Shown here: in pieces, positions 6,447 through 10,626 of the stretch
Position numbering within the stretch: the stretch's first letter is position 1
How the letters are laid out: every line of letters begins with the position of its first letter
Source of the DNA: Deltaproteobacteria bacterium
GTDB taxonomy: Bacteria; Desulfobacterota; GWC2-55-46; DRQE01
DNA: 10,626 nucleotides
Reading direction: 5' to 3'
Assembly (NCBI GenBank): GCA_016219165.1
Contig: JACRCB010000129.1
Location: forward strand, 1 to 10,626
Translations under genes and position numbers: made by a program
The notes under the pieces: generated by a model
The model's database searches: none
The model's input: the letters and a program-made list of their open reading frames with translations, nothing else
Told to the model about the DNA's origin: nothing

Positions 6447-6462
6447 ACACTATATATAGAAT
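6447..6462 (+). promoter_or_regulatory. NrdR box 2
   Basis: ACACTATATATAGAAT matches the NrdR-box consensus at 14 of 16 positions. It lies 43 bp downstream of box 1 (start to start), close to four helical turns, which would place both boxes on the same face of the DNA. It is 38 bp upstream of the nrdJ start codon. Confidence 0.78.
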
Positions 6463-6500
6463 ATTCCCTTTAAAGATTAATGGGTTAAGGAGCCGAGAAA

Positions 6501-8945
6501 ATGGAACATAACCTGCACAATGCAACCTCTCTTGAATCCTTGCGCAAGGCCGGGGCCGTAAAAGGCGAGGCCCATGAAGACGGAGGGACTCATTCGAGGC
6601 CCAAGGCGGACATCTCCGAGAACGGAAGGAGGGTGCTCGAGAAAAGATACCTCAAAAAAGACACCGCGGGCAGGGTAATAGAGACCCCGGAGGACATGTT
6701 CTGGAGGGTAAGCAGGAATATCGCGGAGGCGGAGAAAAATTACGACCCCCATGCCGATTGCGAGAAGATTGCCGGGGAGTTTTACTCGGTTATTGCCGCG
6801 CTCGAATTTCTTCCGAATTCTCCGACACTTATGAACGCGGGGAGGGAATTACAGCAACTCTCCGCGTGTTTCGTCCTTCCGGTCGAGGACTCGATGGAGA
6901 GTATTTTCGAGGCCATCAAGCATACCGCGCTCATACACAAATCCGGCGGAGGAACGGGGTTTTCTTTCTCACGCCTGCGGCCTTCGGGCGATGTCGTGGG
7001 TTCCACTTCCGGGATTTCCTCGGGCCCCGTATCTTTTATGACCGTATTCGACAGCGCAACCGAGGCCATAAAGCAGGGCGGGACGAGAAGGGGCGCCAAC
7101 ATGGGTATTTTAAGGGTCGACCATCCGGATATCATGAATTTCATAACCTGCAAGGAGGATAACTCGAGGCTCAATAACTTCAATATCTCCGTCTCCATCA
7201 CGGAGGAGTTCATGGAGGCCGTCGAAAAAGACCTCGAATACCCGTTGAGAAATCCCCGGACGTCATTGGTCGCGGGAACGCTCAAGGCGCGGGAGGTATT
7301 CAACAGGATTACCGAAATGGCATGGAAAAACGGGGACCCGGGCATAATATTCGTAGACAGGATAAACAGGGACAACCCCACCCCCCGCATGGGAGAGATA
7401 GAGTCCACGAACCCGTGCGGCGAACAGCCCCTCCTCCCGTACGAATCCTGCAACCTCGGAAGCATAAACTTAAGCAGGATGGTAAGGAGGAAATCCAACG
7501 GCGACGGCGCGGCGGGCTGCGAGATAGACTGGGAAAAACTCGAGAGGGTTACGAAGAAGGCGGTCCACTTCCTCGATAACGTCATAGACATGAACCGTTA
7601 TCCCGTCCCCGAGATAGAGAGGATGACAAAGGGCAACAGGAAGATAGGGCTGGGGGCCATGGGGTTCTCGGACATGCTCGTAAGGCTCGCGGTCCCTTAT
7701 AACTCCGAGGCATCGCTCGATATCGCCGGGAAGGTCATGTCTTTTATCCATGAAAAGGGCAAGGAGGCGTCGGAAGAACTTTCAAGAAGGCGCGGGGGAT
7801 TCCCTAACTTCAAGGGTTCCATCCACGATACGGGGGACGGACGCGGGATGAGGAATGCAACCGTCACGACGATTGCCCCCACCGGGACCATATCCATAAT
7901 AGCGGGGTGCTCTTCCGGCATAGAGCCGCTTTTCGCGCTCGCATTCACAAGGAACGTGATGGAGGGGACCGAACTTCTGGAGGTAAATCCCCTCTTCGAG
8001 GAGATTGCGAGGGAAAACGGTTTCTTCAGCCCCCTTCTTATGAAAAAGATAGCTTTGACAGGCTCGGCCCACGGCATGGAAGAGGTGCCGGATGAACTGA
8101 AGGAAATATTCGTGACCGCGCACGACATATCGCCAGAGTGGCACATAAGGATGCAGGCCGTCTTTCAGAAGTATACGGACAATGCCGTAAGCAAGACCGT
8201 TAACTTCCCCCACGGGGCCGGGGTCGAGGACGTAAGGGAGGCGTATTTATTGGCCTACAGGCTCGGGTGCAAAGGGGTTACGGTCTACAGGGACGGCTCG
8301 CGCGACGGCCAGGTCCTTACGAAGGGAAACGACAAAAAGAAGGACGCCCATGCCCCTCAAACCCCGGTAACCGATACCCACCATATCACGAGGCCCAAAC
8401 CCAGGGGGGAGGTCGCATTCGGGGTTACGAAGAAGATGAAGACCGGGTGCGGGAACCTCTACGTAACCATAAACGAGGACCCCGAGGGAAGGCCGTTTGA
8501 GATATTCACCCAGATGGGAAAGGCCGGTGGATGCGCCACCTCCCAGTGCGAGGCCACGGGGAGGATGGCGTCTCTGGCCTTGAGGGGAGGGATACAGCCC
8601 GATGAGATAGTAAAACAGATGAAGGGCATAAGCTGCCACCTGCCCATGGGTTACGGGGGGAACAAGGTCCTTTCCTGTTCCGATGCCATGGCGCAGGCAA
8701 TGGAATGGTATCTGAGGTTTAAGTTCTCAACGGCAAAGGAGCCGTTCCTGCTCAATAATTCCGGCCTGCCGTTGGATAACGATTGCGCAAGTGCGTCAAA
8801 TGCCCGGCCCGCAACGGACAACCTTCAGTTCACGTCCATTCAGGATATACTTAAAAGGGGCGCCTGTCCGGACTGCGGCGGCACGGTCGAGCACGCGGAC
8901 GGATGCGTTGTGTGCCGCGGGTGCGGGTATACGGAGTGCGGGTAA
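6501..8945 (+). CDS. nrdJ: Vitamin B12-dependent (class II) ribonucleotide reductase
   Basis: This cytoplasmic enzyme reduces ribonucleotides to deoxyribonucleotides using adenosylcobalamin to form the active-site thiyl radical, so it works with or without oxygen. At 814 residues it has a normal length for NrdJ. The active-site motif is STNPCGEQPLLPYESCNLG, giving N304, radical C306 and E308. The redox pair is C123 (LSACFVLP) and C317, at the same 11-residue spacing from C306 as in characterised NrdJ. A C-terminal region rich in cysteines (TSQCEATGRMAS, then C789-x2-C792 and a CRGCGYTECG tail) fits the terminal redox/zinc-ribbon segment. AAGGAG (6487-6492) lies 8 nt before the ATG. Two NrdR-like boxes upstream imply dNTP-responsive repression. 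It is transcribed alone as far as seen. Confidence 0.97.
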   Translation: MEHNLHNATSLESLRKAGAVKGEAHEDGGTHSRPKADISENGRRVLEKRYLKKDTAGRVIETPEDMFWRVSRNIAEAEKNYDPHADCEKIAGEFYSVIAALEFLPNSPTLMNAGRELQQLSACFVLPVEDSMESIFEAIKHTALIHKSGGGTGFSFSRLRPSGDVVGSTSGISSGPVSFMTVFDSATEAIKQGGTRRGANMGILRVDHPDIMNFITCKEDNSRLNNFNISVSITEEFMEAVEKDLEYPLRNPRTSLVAGTLKAREVFNRITEMAWKNGDPGIIFVDRINRDNPTPRMGEIESTNPCGEQPLLPYESCNLGSINLSRMVRRKSNGDGAAGCEIDWEKLERVTKKAVHFLDNVIDMNRYPVPEIERMTKGNRKIGLGAMGFSDMLVRLAVPYNSEASLDIAGKVMSFIHEKGKEASEELSRRRGGFPNFKGSIHDTGDGRGMRNATVTTIAPTGTISIIAGCSSGIEPLFALAFTRNVMEGTELLEVNPLFEEIARENGFFSPLLMKKIALTGSAHGMEEVPDELKEIFVTAHDISPEWHIRMQAVFQKYTDNAVSKTVNFPHGAGVEDVREAYLLAYRLGCKGVTVYRDGSRDGQVLTKGNDKKKDAHAPQTPVTDTHHITRPKPRGEVAFGVTKKMKTGCGNLYVTINEDPEGRPFEIFTQMGKAGGCATSQCEATGRMASLALRGGIQPDEIVKQMKGISCHLPMGYGGNKVLSCSDAMAQAMEWYLRFKFSTAKEPFLLNNSGLPLDNDCASASNARPATDNLQFTSIQDILKRGACPDCGGTVEHADGCVVCRGCGYTECG

Positions 8946-8948
8946 AGG

Positions 8949-9077
8949 GATAAACCGGCGACTTGCCCGCCATGCTTCGTTATCAGCGCGTTTTTGCTAC
9001 TCGGCGTATAAAGCTACATACGCCTGCGTTACAAAAACGGCCTCTGCCTCGCCTGACGGGCAACTTGCCGGTTTATC
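8949..9077. repeat. 129-bp nested palindromic repeat after nrdJ
   Basis: Outer 21-bp arms (8949-8969 and 9057-9077) are reverse complements with two mismatches, starting GATAAACCGGC. Nested inside are CGTTTTTG (8989-8996) with CAAAAACG (9032-9039), and GGCGTAT (9003-9009) with ATACGCC (9018-9024) around an 8-nt loop. It starts 3 nt after the nrdJ stop codon, so the nrdJ mRNA would end in a large stem-loop. It has no coding content. It is likely a dispersed REP- or MITE-like repeat, and it may also serve as a terminator or mRNA end protector. Confidence 0.75.
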
Positions 9078-9078
9078 A

Positions 9079-9149
9079 GTTCCCCTCTCCCCCAAAGGGA
9101 GAGGGAACAACAATTTTCCCCTCTCCCCAGTCCGTACAGGGGGAGAGGG
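9079..9149. repeat. Two C/G-rich REP-like hairpins
   Basis: Hairpin one pairs GTTCCCCTCTCCC (9079-9091) with GGGAGAGGGAAC (9097-9108), with one unpaired C. Hairpin two pairs CCCTCTCCCC (9118-9128) with GGGGAGAGGG (9140-9149). A further AGGGTGAGGGGG tail follows to 9162. The two copies share the CCCTCTCCCC core. They resemble the CCCTC-rich extragenic repeats found in many bacterial genomes. Confidence 0.65.
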
Positions 9150-9173
9150 TAGGGTGAGGGGGATTCTTCAAGG

Positions 9174-9204
9174 CGTCATTGCGAGGAGCGACGAAGCAAT
9201 CTTA
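9174..9204. repeat. Dispersed extragenic repeat (CGTCATTGCGAGGAGCG type)
   Basis: The sequence CGTCATTGCGAGGAGCG, followed by ACGAAGCAATCTT, has ATTGC (9178-9182) and GCAAT (9196-9200) as complementary ends. I know this pattern as a common dispersed intergenic repeat in many environmental bacterial genomes. Copy number here cannot be tested. Confidence 0.6.
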
Positions 9205-9215
9205 AGAAGTAGGCT

Positions 9216-9239
9216 AAAAATAAATCTGTCTCGGTTTTT
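9216..9239 (+). repeat. Left 24-bp inverted repeat of the AT-rich gene unit
   Basis: It begins AAAAATAAATCTG and ends TCTCGGTTTTT. It matches the complement of 9844-9867 at 22 of 24 positions; both differences are T here where the other arm reads C (T9229 and T9231). It lies directly upstream of the gene at 9264 and could also overlap its promoter region. Confidence 0.85.
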
Positions 9240-9263
9240 TCTTAAAGTTGAGTGTAATTAATT

Positions 9264-9836
9264 ATGGATACGCGAATTAATGAATGGAGTAAATTGCGCT
9301 TTGTCGATCCTGCGAAGGTGCTCCCGCAATTTAGAAAGATTCAACTGCAAGTTGACGAAAGTACTTTAAAAGATAAAGTCAGAAATTTAAGGACACAAAA
9401 ATTGAAACAACACCGTGAAGGGTGGGAAGCCGCTATATTCTGCTTTGGGATGAGTAAAATGAAAAGCGTGCCGGTTTATGTCGCTCCTTACGAGGCATCT
9501 GATTACGATGCAGTTGCAATGCGAGTTGAAGGCAATACCCAGTATTTTACACCCATTCAAATCAAAGAGGTCGTCCCTGAGGATTTAAATCCAGGAACGG
9601 ATATAAATAAGGAAATTGCTAAATTAAGGCGTTACCAGGTCTCAAACGATACAACTGTTGTTATTCACGTTAATCGTAATGTGCAATTACATCTGTCTTC
9701 AGTTAAAGTGCCGAGTTTGAATATAGCATCCCTTTGGTTAATGGGTTCATCACGACCTGATCAAAGCAAATGGTTTTTGGCTGGTAATTTATTGAATAAG
9801 CCACAGATTCTTGAATTTGATTATCCAGTAGCATAG
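9264..9836 (+). CDS. AT-rich hypothetical protein with possible PD-(D/E)XK nuclease motif
   Basis: A 190-residue protein I do not recognise. It has no signal peptide or membrane segment, so it is probably cytoplasmic. One stretch resembles the PD-(D/E)XK nuclease core: E55 in GWEAAIF, D82 in SDYDAVAM, then Q99-I-K101 in YFTPIQIKEV. The D-x16-Q-x-K spacing is close to the Q-x-K variant used by TnsA-type endonucleases. This is motif reading only. The gene is visibly more AT-rich than its neighbours, uses ATT, TTA and TTG codons where they use ATA and CTC, and has a weak ribosome site, all signs of transfer. It is bracketed by inverted repeats and stands alone between nrdJ and queD. Confidence 0.7.
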   Translation: MDTRINEWSKLRFVDPAKVLPQFRKIQLQVDESTLKDKVRNLRTQKLKQHREGWEAAIFCFGMSKMKSVPVYVAPYEASDYDAVAMRVEGNTQYFTPIQIKEVVPEDLNPGTDINKEIAKLRRYQVSNDTTVVIHVNRNVQLHLSSVKVPSLNIASLWLMGSSRPDQSKWFLAGNLLNKPQILEFDYPVA

Positions 9837-9843
9837 GGGGCAC

Positions 9844-9867
9844 AAAAACCGGGGCAGATTTATTTTT
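9844..9867 (-). repeat. Right 24-bp inverted repeat of the AT-rich gene unit
   Basis: Read on the minus strand it begins AAAAATAAATCTG and ends CCCCGGTTTTT, matching the left repeat (9216-9239) at 22 of 24 positions. It begins 7 nt after the stop codon of the bracketed gene. Confidence 0.85.
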
Positions 9868-9899
9868 CTGAATGAGTCTTTCATCCCCCTCCTACACCA

Positions 9900-9922
9900 C
9901 CCCCTCCCCCCAATGGAGGGGG
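9900..9922. repeat. C/G-rich hairpin before queD
   Basis: CCCCCTCC (9900-9907) pairs with GGAGGGGG (9915-9922), followed by TTCTT. It resembles the CCCTC-rich hairpins at 9079-9149. It might terminate transcription from the AT-rich gene, but the T-tract is weak. Confidence 0.5.
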
Positions 9923-9963
9923 TTCTTCCCGCCTTCCTCAATAAAGCCTAATCCGGTATTCCG

Positions 9964-9980
9964 CCCTGCCAAGGGCAGGG
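9964..9980. repeat. Short hairpin upstream of the queD promoter
   Basis: CCCTGCC (9964-9970) pairs with GGCAGGG (9974-9980) around a 3-nt loop. It ends 9 bp before the putative -35 element. No poly-T follows. Its role is unknown. Confidence 0.5.
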
Positions 9981-9989
9981 GCGCTTCGC

Positions 9990-10019
9990 TTGGCATATTC
10001 CTTCAATATATGCTAAACT
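9990..10019 (+). promoter_or_regulatory. Putative queD promoter giving a leaderless mRNA
   Basis: TTGGCA (9990-9995, 5 of 6 matches) is followed by 18 bp and an extended -10, TG-C-TAAACT (TG at 10011-10012, hexamer 10014-10019). The start codon begins at 10026, 7 nt after the -10, where transcription itself would begin. No Shine-Dalgarno-like tract precedes the ATG (ACTCTTCCC). Confidence 0.5.
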
Positions 10020-10025
10020 CTTCCC

Positions 10026-10394
10026 ATGCACGAACTCACAATAACGACAGATTTCTCCTCGGCCCACAACCTGAGGGGCTACGAGGGGAGTTGCGAGCGG
10101 CTCCACGGCCATAACTGGAAGGTCGAGGTCCGCATAGCGGCGGAAAGGCTCGACAAACTGGAGATGGCCCTCGATTTCAAGGTCTTAAAAGAGAAAGTGA
10201 ACAGGGTTGTGGAAAAACTCGACCATAGATACCTCAATGAAGTCCCGCCCTTTGACAAAACCAACCCCACAGCCGAGAATATCGCAAGTTTCGTATACAG
10301 GGAACTCTCCCCGGTTTTAAACGACGGGAACATCAAGGTCAAAAAGGTGAGGGTCTGGGAATCGGACAAGGCCTCTGCCGCATACTATGAATAA
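10026..10394 (+). CDS. queD: 6-carboxy-5,6,7,8-tetrahydropterin synthase
   Basis: A cytoplasmic zinc enzyme of 122 residues. It converts dihydroneopterin triphosphate to 6-carboxytetrahydropterin, the second step toward preQ0 and queuosine tRNA modification. Zinc ligands are H14 (SSAHNL), H27 and H29 (LHGHNW). The catalytic Cys is C23 in the C-x3-H-G-H pattern (CERLHGH) that marks QueD rather than true PTPS. Other conserved sites are D50-F51, D66-H67 (LDHRYLN), the PTAEN motif (81-85) and E112 (VWES). The length is typical. It has no ribosome-binding site and probably a leaderless transcript. The next gene on the strand looks like folE2, which makes its substrate. Confidence 0.95.
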   Translation: MHELTITTDFSSAHNLRGYEGSCERLHGHNWKVEVRIAAERLDKLEMALDFKVLKEKVNRVVEKLDHRYLNEVPPFDKTNPTAENIASFVYRELSPVLNDGNIKVKKVRVWESDKASAAYYE

Positions 10395-10410
10395 AAAGGC
10401 CCCATCCCCT

Positions 10411-10499
10411 CTGCCGCTTCGAGGCCGTAAGGCCGCGGTAACCCCGAAGGCCGGGAGGCGGTTGCGCCCCGCCCGCGGCAGCCCTCGGCTTCGCCGAGA
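10411..10499. repeat. GC-rich structured spacer between queD and the folE2-like gene
   Basis: The 118-bp spacer is very GC-rich and full of inverted repeats: CTGCCGC (10411-10417) with GCGGCAG (10475-10481), GGCC-GTAA-GGCC inside, and CTCGGC-TTC-GCCGAG (10484-10498) just before the next gene. The last hairpin lacks a T-run, so it is not a clear terminator. It could be a dispersed repeat or a structured leader affecting translation of the downstream gene. Confidence 0.55.
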
Positions 10500-10512
10500 G
10501 GCGAGCAAAGGA

Positions 10513-10626
10513 CTGCGAGACGTCCAGGGCGAGCCTGATTTAAGACGCATAGACATAGACAAGGTCGGCGTCAAGGACATACGCTACCCCATAGTCGTGC
10601 TCGACAAAAGGAATAAACTCCAGCAC
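10513..10626 (+). CDS. folE2: GTP cyclohydrolase FolE2-like, N-terminal part (runs off right edge)
   Basis: An open frame of 38 codons reads LRDVQGEPDLRRIDIDKV, then GVKDIRYPIVVLDKRNKLQH. This matches the typical N-terminus of FolE2 (type IB GTP cyclohydrolase), including the IDKVGVKD-x-RYPI block and the LQH ending. FolE2 makes dihydroneopterin triphosphate from GTP, the substrate of QueD encoded just upstream. No ATG, GTG or TTG lies at the expected start. CTG at 10513 aligns with the usual initiator Met (M-x-D-V-Q). An in-frame TTG at 10462 would add 17 residues from the repeat-rich spacer and seems unlikely. A GAGAGG tract lies 11 nt upstream of CTG. The rest of the gene is not visible. 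Confidence 0.75.
   Translation, partial: MRDVQGEPDLRRIDIDKVGVKDIRYPIVVLDKRNKLQH

Larger units (their letters stand above)
9216..9867. mobile_element. Putative single-gene unit bounded by 24-bp inverted repeats
   Basis: The left repeat (9216-9239) and right repeat (9844-9867) are reverse complements at 22 of 24 positions. Both share AAAAATAAATCTG and CGGTTTTT, differing at two bases between. They bracket a single AT-rich gene very tightly: the left repeat ends 24 nt before its ATG and the right one begins 7 nt after its stop. No transposase lies inside and no clear target duplication is seen; a CT dinucleotide flanks both outer sides. It could be a non-autonomous mobile unit carrying a cargo gene, or a gene lying between two inverted REP-like sequences. 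Confidence 0.5.

Noticed and set aside
6088..6500. Cobalamin riboswitch upstream of the B12-dependent nrdJ
   Set aside because: I looked for the conserved B12-box (GCCACTG-type) and did not find it. The stem-loops also lie upstream of the likely promoter, so they would not be in the nrdJ leader.
9079..9204. Possible CRISPR array
   Set aside because: The repeated units are hairpins of different types with no regular spacing and no unique spacers.
8791..9261. 156-codon open frame overlapping the end of nrdJ
   Set aside because: It is out of frame with nrdJ and continues only through palindromic repeats, so it is a shadow frame.
9872..10114. 80-codon open frame ahead of and overlapping queD
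   Set aside because: It is made of repeat sequence and the alternative frame of queD; queD itself is unmistakable.

Overview
The window looks like chromosomal DNA from a Gram-negative, respiring bacterium. It encodes respiratory complex I genes, an outer-membrane porin-like protein with a signal peptide, and a vitamin B12-dependent ribonucleotide reductase. The native genes use AGG for arginine and ATA for isoleucine very heavily, a style seen in Nitrospirota and Desulfobacterota-type genomes. That placement is an inference, because no rRNA or tRNA marker is present.

Layout. Positions 1-1433 (minus strand) hold nuoA-nuoB-nuoC, the front of a complex I operon that runs off the left edge. A good sigma70-like promoter lies just upstream of nuoA. 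Positions 1567-2520 (minus) encode a metal-dependent amidohydrolase-2 type protein. Its start codon is 6 bp from a 266-bp MITE-like element (2527-2792) with 18-bp perfect terminal inverted repeats and three internal hairpins. The element fills most of the divergent space before a plus-strand operon at 2872-6087: a coiled-coil porin-like protein, a small exported PstS-like protein, and a HAMP-containing sensor histidine kinase. No response regulator follows, so this may be a sensing unit for phosphate or another oxyanion whose partner lies elsewhere.

Positions 6088-6396 hold no convincing gene. They contain a set of stem-loops enclosed by a perfect 12-bp inverted repeat. Next come a promoter with two NrdR-like operator boxes and nrdJ (6501-8945), the class II ribonucleotide reductase. 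After nrdJ lies a dense patch of dispersed-repeat-like sequences (8949-9206). An AT-rich foreign-looking gene (9264-9836) follows, tightly bracketed by 24-bp imperfect inverted repeats. Its protein has a possible PD-(D/E)XK nuclease motif.

The right end holds queD (10026-10394), apparently with a leaderless transcript, and the beginning of a folE2-like gene that appears to start at a CTG codon. FolE2 (GTP to dihydroneopterin triphosphate) and QueD (dihydroneopterin triphosphate to carboxytetrahydropterin) are consecutive steps toward queuosine, so this pair is functionally coherent.

The best candidates for something undescribed are the inverted-repeat-bracketed gene unit at 9216-9867, the structured element at 6099-6343, and the MITE that has rebuilt the divergent control region at 2527-2792.
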